Assembly (NCBI GenBank): GCA_017464345.1
Contig: JAFUAH010000030.1
Location: 17,666-81,665 of the forward strand
Length of the DNA: 64,000 bases
Reading direction: 5' to 3'
Source of the DNA: Bacteroidaceae bacterium
GTDB taxonomy: Bacteria; Bacteroidota; Bacteroidia; Bacteroidales; Bacteroidaceae
Part shown: positions 1 to 8,848 of the stretch, piece by piece
Numbering within the stretch: position 1 is the first letter of the stretch
How the letters are laid out: each line of letters begins with the position of its first letter
Notes under the pieces: generated by a model
Databases searched by the model: none
What the model was told of the DNA's origin: nothing
Seen by the model: the letters and a program-made list of their open reading frames with translations, nothing else
Position numbers and translations under genes: made by a program

Positions 1-2
1 AA

Positions 3-1010
3 AACCCCGCCCTGAAGTTCTGCGACGTGCAGTGCTTTCTGGCCTACCGGGGCCAGGAACTGGTGGGGCGCGTGGCTGCCATCATCAACCACCGGGCCAA
101 TGAGCACTGGAAGGAACACCATGTCCGCTTCGGCTGGATAGATTTCGTAGACGACATACACGTGACCCAGGCTCTGCTGGAGACCGTGGAGCAGTGGGGC
201 CGCGAACGCGGCATGGACACCATCGTGGGCCCCCTGGGCTTCACCGACATGGACCTGGAGGGAATGCTCACCGACGGCTTCGACCAGCTCTCCACCATGA
301 ACAGCATCTACAACTATCCCTATTACCCCGAACACATGCGCCGGCTGGGCTACGAGAAGGAAGTAGGCTGGGTGGAGCGCAAAGTGATGGTGCCCAAGCC
401 TGGACACGAAAGCAACATGGAGAAGTATTTCAAGATAGCAGAAATGGTGAAGAAGCGCTACGGCTTCCGTTTGCGCAAGTTCAAGGACAAGAGCGAAATC
501 CGTCGCGAAGGATACATCCCCAAGGTGCTGAACGTAGTAAACAAGTCCTACGCCAACCTCTACGGATATTGCGAACTGGACCCCGAGCAGATGGAGACCT
601 ATGCCGACCAGTATCTTCAGTATCTGGACAAGCGCTATCTCTCCGTCGTGGAGACGGCCGAAGGCGAGGTCATCGGCATGGGCATCTGCATCACCAGCCT
701 CAGCCGTGCCATACAGAAGGCCAAGGCCCGGCTCTGGCCCTTCGGCTGGTGGCACATGGCCAAGGCTCTGTGGTTCGACAAACACCCCCAGGTGCTGGAC
801 ATGCTGCTCGTGGGCGTATCACCCGAATATCAGGACAAGGGAGCCAATGCCCTCATCTTTGCCGACATCATCCCGACAACCATCCAAGACGGATACGAAT
901 GGGCCGAGACACACCATCAGCTGGAAGACAACTCTGCCAGCCAGAGCCAGTGGAAATACCTGGACTGCACCATACACAAGCGCCGTTGCGCATTTAAGAA
1001 AGCATTATGA
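3..1010 (+). CDS. GNAT-like acyltransferase-family protein, 5' partial
   Basis: The frame is open to the left edge, so the true start lies outside the window; 335 codons are visible. A GTG at 27 could act as a start, but the codons before it (reading N-P-A-L-K-F-C-D) join smoothly to the rest, so I treat the gene as truncated by the window. The protein resembles a conserved Bacteroidetes family annotated as GNAT acetyltransferase-like, with blocks such as [13 protein letters not shown] and a late [12 protein letters not shown] stretch that looks like an acyl-CoA-binding turn. Substrate is unknown. The stop overlaps the parE start by four bases (ATGA), which suggests translational coupling. 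Confidence 0.6.
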   Translation, partial: NPALKFCDVQCFLAYRGQELVGRVAAIINHRANEHWKEHHVRFGWIDFVDDIHVTQALLETVEQWGRERGMDTIVGPLGFTDMDLEGMLTDGFDQLSTMNSIYNYPYYPEHMRRLGYEKEVGWVERKVMVPKPGHESNMEKYFKIAEMVKKRYGFRLRKFKDKSEIRREGYIPKVLNVVNKSYANLYGYCELDPEQMETYADQYLQYLDKRYLSVVETAEGEVIGMGICITSLSRAIQKAKARLWPFGWWHMAKALWFDKHPQVLDMLLVGVSPEYQDKGANALIFADIIPTTIQDGYEWAETHHQLEDNSASQSQWKYLDCTIHKRRCAFKKAL

Positions 1011-2986
1011 CAGAAGAATACACCATAGCACAACAGCCTTTGGTTGAATACGATGCCGAGGACATCAAGCACCTCTCCGATATGGAGCACATCCGCCTGC
1101 GCCCCGGCATGTACATCGGCCGCCTGGGCGACGGCAGCCATGCCGAGGACGGCATCTATGTGCTACTGAAGGAGGTCATCGACAACAGCATCGACGAGTT
1201 CAAGATGGGAGCTGGCCGTCGCATCGAGGTGGACATGGAGGAGAACCTCCGCGTCAGTGTCCGTGACTACGGTCGTGGCATTCCCCTTGCAGCTCTCATC
1301 GATGCCGTTTCCATGCTGAACACAGGCGGCAAGTACGACTCCAAGGCCTTCCAGAAGAGTGTCGGACTAAACGGTGTCGGACTGAAGGCTGTGAACGCTC
1401 TTAGTGCCCACTTCACGGTCTATGCCGTCCGCGACGGAGAGAAGCGTACGGCCACCTTCGAACGCGGTCTGCTGACAGGCGACGAGACCAGCAAGACCGA
1501 GGAGGAGAACGGCACCTACGTCTTCTTCGAGCCCGACCCCACACTCTTCAAGCACTACCAGTTCCAGTCCGAGTTCATCGAGACTATGCTGCGCAACTAC
1601 ACCTACCTGAACACCGGACTGACCATCCTGTTCAACGGCCGGCGCATCATCTCGCGCAACGGACTCAGCGACTTGCTCAGCGACCGCATGACCAACAACC
1701 CACTCTACGAAATCGTGCACATGCGGGGCGAGGACATTGAAATTGCCTTCACCCACTCGAACCAGAACGGCGAGGAGTACTATTCTTTTGTCAATGGCCA
1801 GCACACCACGCTGGGCGGAACCCACCAGGCCGCTTTCAAGAAGTACATAGCCGAGGTCATCAAGGACTACAGTGGCAAGAACTTCGAATACGGCGACATC
1901 CGCAACGGCATCGTGGCCGCCATCAGCATCAACATCCAGGAGCCGATGTTCGAGAGCCAGACAAAGATTAAATTGGGTTCCCTCTCCACGGCTCCCGAAG
2001 GGGGCATCTCCATAGACAAGTTCATCGGCGACTTCGTGAAGGAACAGGTCGATAACTACCTGCACAAGAACACCGACGTGGCCAACATCATCCTGCAGAA
2101 GGTGCAGGACAGCGAGCGCGAGCGCAAGGCCATGGCCGGCGTGGCCAAACTGGCCCGCGAGCGCAGCAAGAAGGCCAACCTCCACAACCGCAAGTTGCGC
2201 GACTGCCGTGCCCACCTGACTGACACGAAGGGGGAACTGCAGGAGGAGACCAGCATCTTCATCACCGAGGGCGATTCGGCCAGCGGAAGCATCACGAAGA
2301 GCCGTGACGTGAACACACAGGCTGTGTTCTCGCTCCGAGGTAAGCCCCTCAACTGCTTTGGCCTGACGAAGAAGGTGGTCTATGAGAACGAGGAGTTCAA
2401 CCTTCTGCAAGCCGCCCTGAACATTGAGGACGGTCTGGACGGGTTGCGCTACAACAAGGTCATCGTAGCCACTGATGCCGATGTCGATGGTATGCACATC
2501 CGCCTGCTCATGATAACCTTTTTCCTCCAGTTCTTCCCTGAGCTCATCAAGAAGGGACATGTCTATATCTTGCAGACGCCACTCTTCCGTGTCCGTGCCC
2601 GCAAGTCGAGGCTGGGCAAGGCCAAAGTGAAGGAACTGCAAGATGCCGCCCAGGACCAGGAGGCCAAGGTGCGCCGCCAGATATCCGAGAATGCCGACTT
2701 CATCACGCAGTACTGCTACAGCGAGGAGGAGCGCCTGCAGGCCATCTCGGACATGGGCCCCGACCCCGAAATCACCCGATTCAAAGGTCTGGGCGAAATC
2801 AGTCCCGACGAGTTCCGCACCTTCATCGGTCCCGACATCCGTCTGGAACAAGTGAGTCTGCACAAGGCCGACAATGTAGCCGAGCTCTTGGAGTACTACA
2901 TGGGCAAAAACACCATGGAGCGCCAAAACTTCATCATCGACAACCTCGTCATCGAGGAAGACCTTGCAGAAGAGGATAGGGATTAG
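1007..2986 (+). CDS. parE: DNA topoisomerase IV subunit B (ParE-type)
   Basis: ATPase subunit of a type IIA topoisomerase, 659 aa. The GHKL ATPase module shows RLRPGMYIG (30-38), KEVIDN with the presumed catalytic Glu56 and Mg-binding Asn60, DYGRGIP (87-93) and the lid [11 protein letters not shown] (120-130). The TOPRIM module shows EGDSA at 421-425 and DADVD at 490-494. The length fits ParE rather than long GyrB proteins with insertions. The gene is translationally coupled to the upstream acetyltransferase-like gene. Its partner A subunit is not in the window. Its last codons and stop lie inside a GATTAGG-type tandem repeat. ParE versus a second GyrB copy cannot be fully separated by eye. 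Confidence 0.88.
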   Translation: MTEEYTIAQQPLVEYDAEDIKHLSDMEHIRLRPGMYIGRLGDGSHAEDGIYVLLKEVIDNSIDEFKMGAGRRIEVDMEENLRVSVRDYGRGIPLAALIDAVSMLNTGGKYDSKAFQKSVGLNGVGLKAVNALSAHFTVYAVRDGEKRTATFERGLLTGDETSKTEEENGTYVFFEPDPTLFKHYQFQSEFIETMLRNYTYLNTGLTILFNGRRIISRNGLSDLLSDRMTNNPLYEIVHMRGEDIEIAFTHSNQNGEEYYSFVNGQHTTLGGTHQAAFKKYIAEVIKDYSGKNFEYGDIRNGIVAAISINIQEPMFESQTKIKLGSLSTAPEGGISIDKFIGDFVKEQVDNYLHKNTDVANIILQKVQDSERERKAMAGVAKLARERSKKANLHNRKLRDCRAHLTDTKGELQEETSIFITEGDSASGSITKSRDVNTQAVFSLRGKPLNCFGLTKKVVYENEEFNLLQAALNIEDGLDGLRYNKVIVATDADVDGMHIRLLMITFFLQFFPELIKKGHVYILQTPLFRVRARKSRLGKAKVKELQDAAQDQEAKVRRQISENADFITQYCYSEEERLQAISDMGPDPEITRFKGLGEISPDEFRTFIGPDIRLEQVSLHKADNVAELLEYYMGKNTMERQNFIIDNLVIEEDLAEEDRD

Positions 2987-3020
2987 GGATTAGGGATTAG
3001 AGATTAGGGATTAGGGATTA
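2973..3020 (+). repeat. GATTAGG-type heptamer tandem repeat over parE stop
   Basis: About six imperfect copies of GATTAGG run head to tail. The last codons of parE and its TAG stop are part of the array. The likeness to telomere repeats is accidental; it belongs with the other 7-mer tracts in this window. Confidence 0.75.
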
Positions 3021-3037
3021 AAAGTTGAACCTCCTTT

Positions 3038-3078
3038 GAATTGTGAATTGCCCATTGTGAATTATGAATTATGAATTA
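3038..3078 (+). repeat. GAATTGT/GAATTAT heptamer tract at coaD start
   Basis: Heptamers of the form GAATTGT and GAATTAT run through the intergenic space into coaD. The ATG at 3064 and the first codons of coaD are made by the repeat. Confidence 0.7.
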
Positions 3079-3543
3079 AAAAGGGCTCTCTTCCCCGGTT
3101 CGTTCGACCCGTTCACACGTGGCCATGCCGACATTGTGCGGCGTGGTCTTGCTCTCTTCGACCACGTCGTGATAGCTGTGGGCTACAACGAGCAGAAACG
3201 GGGATGGATTCCCGCCGAGGAGCGTATCCGTGCCCTGAGCGAACTCTATAGCGACGAACCCCGCATTTCCGTTGTGGGCTACCATACGCTGACCACCGAC
3301 TTCGCCCACGAGCAGGGCTGCCGCTTCATTCTCCGGGGCATCCGCAGCCACAAGGACTACGAATACGAACTCCAGATGGCCGACATCAATCGCCAGCTCT
3401 GTGGCGGCATAGAGACCGTGCTGCTCTTCTCCGACCCGTCGCTCTCCGCCGTTTCCAGTAGCGTGGTGCGCGAACTGGCCCACTTCGGGCGCGACATCAC
3501 GGCATGGCTGCCCGAAAACTTGGAGTATGAAATGAAATATTAA
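3064..3543 (+). CDS. coaD: Phosphopantetheine adenylyltransferase
   Basis: Penultimate step of coenzyme A synthesis: transfers AMP from ATP to 4'-phosphopantetheine. The 159-aa product has the family length, the N-terminal FPGSFDPFTRGH block with the nucleotide-binding TRGH (18-21), the middle LRGIRSHKDYEYELQMADIN stretch and the C-terminal SSSVVREL. The only ATG in frame lies inside a GAATTAT repeat, so the N-terminus is MNYEL before the conserved KRALFPGSFDP, a few residues longer than is usual. It sits between parE and the S41 protease in a common Bacteroidales order. Confidence 0.93.
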   Translation: MNYELKRALFPGSFDPFTRGHADIVRRGLALFDHVVIAVGYNEQKRGWIPAEERIRALSELYSDEPRISVVGYHTLTTDFAHEQGCRFILRGIRSHKDYEYELQMADINRQLCGGIETVLLFSDPSLSAVSSSVVRELAHFGRDITAWLPENLEYEMKY

Positions 3544-3621
3544 GAAGAAATAAGTAATCGGCTCTGCCGCTTACGCAATGAAATGAACTAAGAATTAAGA
3601 ACTTTTGAGAGAGAACTGCAA

Positions 3622-5205
3622 ATGAGACGCTTTTTATTATTACTGACACTGATATTTTCCTCTTCCTTCTTCACTTTTCACTCAGCCTACGCACAGGATG
3701 CCCGGTTGGAACAAGCCATACGCAAACTGACCATGGCCTCCATCCTGACTAATGTATATTACGTGGACACCGTCAATGTCGACCGCCAAGTGGAGGATGC
3801 CATCAACGGAATGCTCTCGAAACTGGATCCCCACTCGCAGTACAGCAATGCCAAGGACACCAAGCGCATGAACGAGTCGCTGGAGGGTTCGTTCGAGGGC
3901 ATCGGCGTGCAGTTCAATATGCTGGAGGACACGTTGGTTGTCATCCAGCCCGTCTCGAAAGGCCCATCGGAACGCGTGGGCATACTGGCCGGCGACCGCA
4001 TCGTCTCGGTGAACGATACAGCCATTGCCGGTGTGAAGATGAGTCGCGAGGAAATCATGAGCCGCCTGCGTGGCCCCAAGGGAACGAAGGCAAAGTTGGG
4101 CATCGTGCGCGAGGGTGTTCGTGGCATTTCCTATTTCACGGTCAAGCGCGACAAGATTCCCGTCAATACGCTGGATGCCGCCTATATGGTGACAGAGGAC
4201 ATAGGCCTCGTACGCTTCAGCAGCTTCGGGCTGACCACTCACCAGGAGGTAATGGATGCCATCAAACAACTGAAGCAACAGGGCATGAAGAAACTTATCA
4301 TCGACCTGCAGCAGAACAGCGGTGGACTGCTGAACGCGGCAGCCGATATTGCCAGCGAGTTCGTGGCCCGGGGCGACACCATTGTCTACACTCGTGGGCG
4401 TAATGTCCCCAATCAGGTGTTCGTATCCTCGGGCGAAAAGGGATTCCAGGAGGGACGCATGGCCGTGCTCATCGACGAATACTCGGCATCGGCGGCCGAG
4501 ATTCTGGCCGGAGTCATCCAAGACCAGGACCGCGGCATCGTAGTAGGCCGGCGCTCCTTCGGCAAGGGGCTGGTGCAGCGCCCCATCGAGTTGCCCGACG
4601 GCAGCATGATACGACTAACCGTGGCCCGATACTACACACCTTCGGGCCGATGCATCCAGAAACCCTACACCAAGGGCGACAAGGAGAGCTATTCGCGCGA
4701 TGTCATCAACCGATACAACTCAGGTGAACTAACCTCTGCCGACAGCATTCACTTCCCCGACTCGCTACGGTACACCACACGGCGGCTGGGACGCACGGTC
4801 TACGGTGGAGGAGGTATCATGCCCGACCACTTCGTACCCCTCGATACCACCAAATACACCCGTTTCTATCGTGAACTTTCGGCCAAGAGCATTATCATCA
4901 ACGCCAGTCTGCGCAACCTCGACAAGAACCGCAAGCGTCTGAAAAAGCAATGGCCAGAGTTTGCCGATTTCAAGGCCAACTACGAAGTGCCCGACAATGT
5001 CATCGAGGGCCTTCTGCGCGAAGGAGAGAAGAAGAACATCAAGCCCAAGGACGACGAGGAGCGCGAGCAGACCATCCCCGAACTGCGTCGCATCCTGAAG
5101 GCCTTTGCCGCCCGCGACCTCTGGGAGATGAGCGAATACTTCTCCATCATCTACGACGACGACCCCGTGGTGCAGAAGGCGGTGGAGTTGCTCAATAGTA
5201 ATTAA
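3622..5205 (+). CDS. S41-family C-terminal processing peptidase
   Basis: Periplasmic tail-specific protease, 527 aa. It has a signal peptide (1-25, ending SAYAQ), an N-terminal helical region, a PDZ domain around residues 85-170 and the S41 catalytic core. The Ser/Lys dyad reads as Ser290 in YSASAAEIL and Lys315 in SFGKGLVQ; the 25-residue spacing matches the classic Tsp/CtpA pair. A helical C-terminal extension follows. It probably trims exported or outer-membrane proteins. The stop codon and downstream spacer merge into an AATTAAG-type repeat tract. Confidence 0.9.
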   Translation: MRRFLLLLTLIFSSSFFTFHSAYAQDARLEQAIRKLTMASILTNVYYVDTVNVDRQVEDAINGMLSKLDPHSQYSNAKDTKRMNESLEGSFEGIGVQFNMLEDTLVVIQPVSKGPSERVGILAGDRIVSVNDTAIAGVKMSREEIMSRLRGPKGTKAKLGIVREGVRGISYFTVKRDKIPVNTLDAAYMVTEDIGLVRFSSFGLTTHQEVMDAIKQLKQQGMKKLIIDLQQNSGGLLNAAADIASEFVARGDTIVYTRGRNVPNQVFVSSGEKGFQEGRMAVLIDEYSASAAEILAGVIQDQDRGIVVGRRSFGKGLVQRPIELPDGSMIRLTVARYYTPSGRCIQKPYTKGDKESYSRDVINRYNSGELTSADSIHFPDSLRYTTRRLGRTVYGGGGIMPDHFVPLDTTKYTRFYRELSAKSIIINASLRNLDKNRKRLKKQWPEFADFKANYEVPDNVIEGLLREGEKKNIKPKDDEEREQTIPELRRILKAFAARDLWEMSEYFSIIYDDDPVVQKAVELLNSN

Positions 5206-5254
5206 GAATTAAGAGAGAAGAATTAAGAATTAAAGAGAGGAGAGAAGAATTAAG
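5203..5254 (+). repeat. GAATTAA-type short tandem repeat, ctpA-ybeY spacer
   Basis: Purine-rich imperfect repeats of GAATTAA and AGAGAG fill the whole spacer and include the TAA stop of the S41 protease gene. Confidence 0.6.
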
Positions 5255-5255
5255 G

Positions 5256-5678
5256 ATGGGGATAACATTTAACACTGAGGGCATAGCCATGCCCACCATC
5301 GACCAGAGACGCATCGCCCAGTGGGCTCAAGACGTAGCTGCCACGTACGGCAAGCGCGTCGGTACGATAAACTACATCTTCGTCGATGACGAGCGCATCC
5401 TGGAAGTCAATCGCCAGTTCCTTCGCCACGACTACTACACCGACATCATCACCTTCGACTATACTCAGGGGCGCATCATCTCGGGCGACCTCTATATCTC
5501 CCTCGATACCGTCCGCAGCAATGCGGAACAACTGAACGTCCCATACGCTCGCGAGCTCCACCGCGTCATCATCCACGGCGTGCTCCACCTCTGCGGCATC
5601 AACGACAAGGGCCCCGGTGAGCGCGAAGTGATGGAAGCAGAAGAAGACCGAGCCTTGGAGATTCTCTTCCAACTATAG
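5256..5678 (+). CDS. ybeY: Endoribonuclease YbeY (rRNA maturation factor)
   Basis: Metal-dependent RNase in 16S rRNA 3'-end maturation and ribosome quality control, 140 aa. The N-terminus (GITFNTEGIAMP) and the FLRHDYYTDIITFDY block fit the family. The metal-binding helix reads HRVIIHGVLHLCGINDK, with His107 and His111 in place. The third ligand, His in the E. coli form (HGxLHLxGYDH), is Asp117 here. I recall the same GYKDK-like variant in other Bacteroidetes, so this is probably lineage-typical rather than damage. Confidence 0.9.
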   Translation: MGITFNTEGIAMPTIDQRRIAQWAQDVAATYGKRVGTINYIFVDDERILEVNRQFLRHDYYTDIITFDYTQGRIISGDLYISLDTVRSNAEQLNVPYARELHRVIIHGVLHLCGINDKGPGEREVMEAEEDRALEILFQL

Positions 5679-5816
5679 CCCCTAATTTCCCATGATAGGG
5701 GGCTTCCTTAGGAGGTGGATGATGTCACTGCGCGCTATGGATTAGAAAAATAATGGAAAAGCAGGGTAAATGTCAATAAAATAATGAAAAAATTTTCAAA
5801 ATCCAATATTTTACCC

Positions 5817-5824
5817 TATTTTTG
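5817..5824 (+). promoter_or_regulatory. Possible -7 box of the retropepsin operon
   Basis: TATTTTTG fits the TAnnTTTG consensus and lies 43 bp before the ATG at 5867. No clear -33 TTTG is seen upstream. The 5679-5816 stretch holds only a weak CCCTA/TAGGG hairpin. Confidence 0.4.
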
Positions 5825-5866
5825 CCCATAAGAAGAATCCAACCCTATAAGTTACCTATAAGTTAT

Positions 5867-6046
5867 ATGCCTATGGATAAGAAAGAGAATACCATCATTG
5901 GTCATATAGGAGTAATTGGCCCGAAGAAAATTTCGTGTCGCAGAAAGCGTCGCATCTTGAGTGTGGAAGAAAGAGAAAGGCTAATAGCACAGGCTAAGAC
6001 TGCTTATGAAATACGTATCAATCCCACTGAAAGAGTATCTCGTTGA
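5867..6046 (+). CDS. Small basic protein upstream of retropepsin-like protease
   Basis: A 59-aa ORF starting MPMDKKEN; an earlier TTG in frame (5822) overlaps the putative promoter box and is less likely. The centre is strongly basic (KKISCRRKRRI) and the C-terminal half looks helical (EERERLIAQAKTAYEIR). I do not recognise the family. It overlaps the following protease frame by 41 bp if that starts at 6006, the arrangement seen for small partner proteins of clan AA proteases. It could be a substrate, adaptor or antitoxin-like partner; the sequence does not decide. Confidence 0.55.
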   Translation: MPMDKKENTIIGHIGVIGPKKISCRRKRRILSVEERERLIAQAKTAYEIRINPTERVSR

Positions 6047-6422
6047 CCCCTCGTTTCGGATGTGTGCGGATTGCGTACTCTTTTCCGGGGACTATCTCGA
6101 ACTATATGCCGCTGATGCCGCGCTGATTGATACGGGAGCCACGCGCACTTCCGTAAGTATGGATATTATTCGTCAACTTGGTGTGCCTCCTAAGGGACGT
6201 GAATTGATTGAAATCGGAAACGAACTGCACAATGTCGATGTCTTTACGGTAAAGATAATGCTTTCACCAGAGTTGATATTTGATTTGGATGTATACGGAC
6301 TGTCTGGTGAGGGGCGGGGTGCAGTGATTATCGGCATGGATATAATTGGGGCAGGTACGCTCACCATTGCTCCCACTACGGGCAAGCGCCACAAGGGTGA
6401 ACTTTTATTTCCAACACCATAA
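6006..6422 (+). CDS. Retropepsin-like clan AA aspartic protease
   Basis: A 138-aa single-domain protein with the retropepsin active-site block AALIDTGATRTSVS; the catalytic Asp is residue 42. A C-terminal IIGMDIIGAGTLTI matches the conserved hydrophobic-G-[MR]-D-hydrophobic block of these half-proteases, which act as homodimers. There is no signal peptide, so it is expected in the cytoplasm. If translation starts at the next ATG (6060) the overlap with the upstream ORF disappears, but one candidate N-terminal strand is lost. Codon use is less GC-rich than in the flanking housekeeping genes, which suggests accessory DNA. Confidence 0.72.
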   Translation: MKYVSIPLKEYLVDPSFRMCADCVLFSGDYLELYAADAALIDTGATRTSVSMDIIRQLGVPPKGRELIEIGNELHNVDVFTVKIMLSPELIFDLDVYGLSGEGRGAVIIGMDIIGAGTLTIAPTTGKRHKGELLFPTP

Positions 6423-6490
6423 TTTGTAACAAAAGTTTATTATCAAACCTTTATGCCCATGAACAGATAAACGTAATTTAGACATATAGG

Positions 6491-6665
6491 GAGAAGCGTC
6501 CGCTTTGTATCTTGCTCACCGATAATTGGGGAATTAAGGGTAGCATACAAGAGTAAAGCCTCGACGCTCACGCTGGAAGGCGTGGGCTTTTACTCGTAGA
6601 TGTATGCAATGGTTATCCCCAATACCTCGGTGAACGTAGACGAAGTTTTAGTCCACGTTCTCTTT
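6491..6665. repeat. Long imperfect inverted repeat with T-rich end
   Basis: The segment folds back on itself over about 85 bases per side. Matching blocks in order from the outside are GAGAA/TTCTC, TCACCGA/TCGGTGA, ATTGGGGA/TCCCCAAT, GCATACA/TGTATGC and GAGTAAAGCC/GGCTTTTACTC, around a loop near 6575. The right end runs into TTTTTG. It fills most of the 295-bp gap between the protease and the secreted-protein cluster. It could be a MITE-like element, a stable non-coding RNA or a large terminator; no known RNA family is recognised. Confidence 0.5.
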
Positions 6666-6717
6666 TTGTACCTATCGGGACGTACCAAAACATTATCAAT
6701 ACATAAAACGAAAAAAC

Positions 6718-7185
6718 ATGAAACGAATCTTTTTAGTTGCCTACTTGCTTGCCGTTGCTTTGGGAAGCAGGGCACAGCAAGCCGCATTGCGGGTATGGAC
6801 GGCTCAGGAGACATCCACGCTGTACGTTTTCTCTGCCCAACCCGTCATTAGTTTTACGCCTGCCGAGATACAGATAAAGGCGGAGGGTGCAGAACTGATT
6901 CTTGACAAACATGATTATGTGAAATTCACGTTTGAGGATGCAGATATCGAAGATGACATTCGTACTGTCGATGATGAAGCGATGATACACATGGACGGTA
7001 ACCATGTGACTGCCCACCCCCTGAAACCAGGTAGCACCATCCGGATATATGGGCTTAATGGTGTTATGGTGCAAAGTGCCACGGCTGACGCAAGCGGACA
7101 AGTGCGTTTAGACATGGGGTCTTTGCCCGCTGGTATTTACGTTGTGCATAGTAGTGTAGGCTCATTTAAGTTTATAAAGAAGTAG
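6718..7185 (+). CDS. Secreted protein with Por-type C-terminal sorting-like domain
   Basis: 155 aa with a signal peptide (MKRIFLVAYLLAVALGSRAQ). The N-terminal part (residues 24-60) looks like the short sandwich common in Prevotella surface proteins. The C-terminal part reads as a type A Por secretion tail: STIRIYGLNGVMVQ, a DASGQVRLDMGSLPAGIYVV core and a terminal FKFIKK. It is the first of three consecutive exported proteins (6718-10135) and probably travels to the cell surface by the type IX route. Its own function is unknown. Confidence 0.65.
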   Translation: MKRIFLVAYLLAVALGSRAQQAALRVWTAQETSTLYVFSAQPVISFTPAEIQIKAEGAELILDKHDYVKFTFEDADIEDDIRTVDDEAMIHMDGNHVTAHPLKPGSTIRIYGLNGVMVQSATADASGQVRLDMGSLPAGIYVVHSSVGSFKFIKK

Positions 7186-7197
7186 GGAGGAAGAGAT

Positions 7198-8829
7198 ATG
7201 AAATATTTTCGAATGAAGATATTGACGACGTTATGTATGCTGGCTATTGGAGGTAATATGATGGGACAGGGCTTCCTCATTAATTATAAGGATGGGCACA
7301 AAGTAGAATGGAACTATAACGATTTTGACAGCATCGTAGTGGATTATGCCTCACAGAGCAAGACCTTCGACCGTTACCGTACGCTGCCTGTGGCAATGAG
7401 GGAGAATCCCGGTATTGCCATTTTTACTGAAGCCCTGTTCCTGACAGGCCTGGATGCGGAAATGAGTGCATGGAGAGATGAGACCTGGAATCCATCACCG
7501 TATGATGGGAAAAGTTTGTATATGATGGGCACCCTATGGGACTATTGCCACGTGCCGGAGCAACGGCTCATACGCTTCACGGTGTTTGCAACGCCCGATG
7601 AGGTGCTCCGCAGCCGATATGGCATAACCTCCGTGCAGGGTCTCTACGACTATGCCCGTTCTCTCTATGGTGGAGAGTCACTTGATGTGACGAATGTAGG
7701 TAATCGTGATAAATTGTGTTTGTCCAGCAATCCTTTGCGCCGTTTGCTCGCATACCATTGTCTGAAATCGTGTCCCGCCAACTACGACATGTACACCACT
7801 ATCTGCACCATTGCAACGGAGTTAGTGAACCCCACGGAATGGTATGCCACGCTGGATGACGAGAACCTGCTCAAGATGGAGCGGCTGACCGTGCCGGGTG
7901 AGATTGGGGCGGCTGAGCATCGTAATGACCTTTACCTGAATAGAAGTAAGAAGGATGCAGTTGCTGGCGTACATGTAGCCAGGCCCGATGCCTCGAATGA
8001 CGATTACTGGGCTGTAAATGGTGCATATTACCTCACGGATGGGCTGGCGGACTTCTCCTCACAGACCCAGAGTACCGTATTCAATACGCGCATCCGTATG
8101 GATCTGTACACCCTGTTCCCTGAGATGATGAACAACGATATACGCGATGGTAGGACGGCAAACCATGTAACCGATTCCTATAATCCGGACAAGACGGTAA
8201 CCAGTCCTAATTATTGGTTTCCTGACGGCTATGTATCGAATGTAAAGGTTCCTGATGGGGCAACCTTCATGTTCCAGAGCCAGCACAACACCTACTGGAG
8301 TTATGAAGGAGATGAGTTTAACGTATATGCAGAGAATCCGGCAGACATCGATATGACCCTTCGTTTACCTAAGTTGCCGGATGGGGAGTACCAGTTGCGA
8401 TTAGGATTTTCAGATATGTCTGTTAGGCCTATCGTGCAGTGCTATTTTGACGATATGCCTGTGGGCATACCCGTAGACATGCGAGACAACAACTTCGTTT
8501 CGCGTACGGGATGGTTTGCCTTGAGCGAGAGTGGCCACTCCGATGCAGATTTACGAGCCATGCACAACATGGGATGGTATCACGGTCCGGCGAGTGTATT
8601 CTGTATCGTTGGTGAAGGGCATCCTGATGGAGCCAGCGATGTACAGCGGAACTATTTTTGCGACATCAGCCATACGGTACGATACGTCGTGGACGTCTTC
8701 CAGTTTAAGGAAGGAGAGCAGCACACGCTACGCCTTCGTAACGTACACACTGATAATTATGCCATACAACTCGACTATCTTGAGTTCGTGCCCAAGGAGA
8801 TATACGAGGGTGACGAGGATCATTATTAA
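7198..8829 (+). CDS. Exported fasciclin-like protein
   Basis: 543 aa with an N-terminal export signal ending near MMGQG. Residues about 55-200 resemble a divergent fasciclin domain (RFTVFATPDEVLRSRYGITSVQGLYDYARSL). The C-terminal half holds a beta-rich module (LPDGEYQLRLGFSDMSVRPIVQCYFDDMPVG) of the kind seen in Bacteroidetes DUF5108-type surface proteins. Fasciclin proteins generally mediate adhesion. It follows the sorting-tail protein by 12 bp and precedes another exported protein by 19 bp, so the three are probably one operon. No lipobox or clear C-terminal sorting tail is seen. Confidence 0.6.
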   Translation: MKYFRMKILTTLCMLAIGGNMMGQGFLINYKDGHKVEWNYNDFDSIVVDYASQSKTFDRYRTLPVAMRENPGIAIFTEALFLTGLDAEMSAWRDETWNPSPYDGKSLYMMGTLWDYCHVPEQRLIRFTVFATPDEVLRSRYGITSVQGLYDYARSLYGGESLDVTNVGNRDKLCLSSNPLRRLLAYHCLKSCPANYDMYTTICTIATELVNPTEWYATLDDENLLKMERLTVPGEIGAAEHRNDLYLNRSKKDAVAGVHVARPDASNDDYWAVNGAYYLTDGLADFSSQTQSTVFNTRIRMDLYTLFPEMMNNDIRDGRTANHVTDSYNPDKTVTSPNYWFPDGYVSNVKVPDGATFMFQSQHNTYWSYEGDEFNVYAENPADIDMTLRLPKLPDGEYQLRLGFSDMSVRPIVQCYFDDMPVGIPVDMRDNNFVSRTGWFALSESGHSDADLRAMHNMGWYHGPASVFCIVGEGHPDGASDVQRNYFCDISHTVRYVVDVFQFKEGEQHTLRLRNVHTDNYAIQLDYLEFVPKEIYEGDEDHY

Positions 8830-8848
8830 TCCCTAAAAGTAAACGTCT

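Noticed and set aside
1367-2926. Long minus-strand frame opposite parE (519 codons)
   Set aside because: It is a shadow of the GC-rich parE gene; composition is low-complexity Val/Leu/Gly-rich and no family motif appears.
2973-3020. Telomere-like TTAGGG repeats
   Set aside because: The unit is the 7-mer GATTAGG and matches a local class of heptamer tracts; this is an interior chromosomal gap between housekeeping genes.
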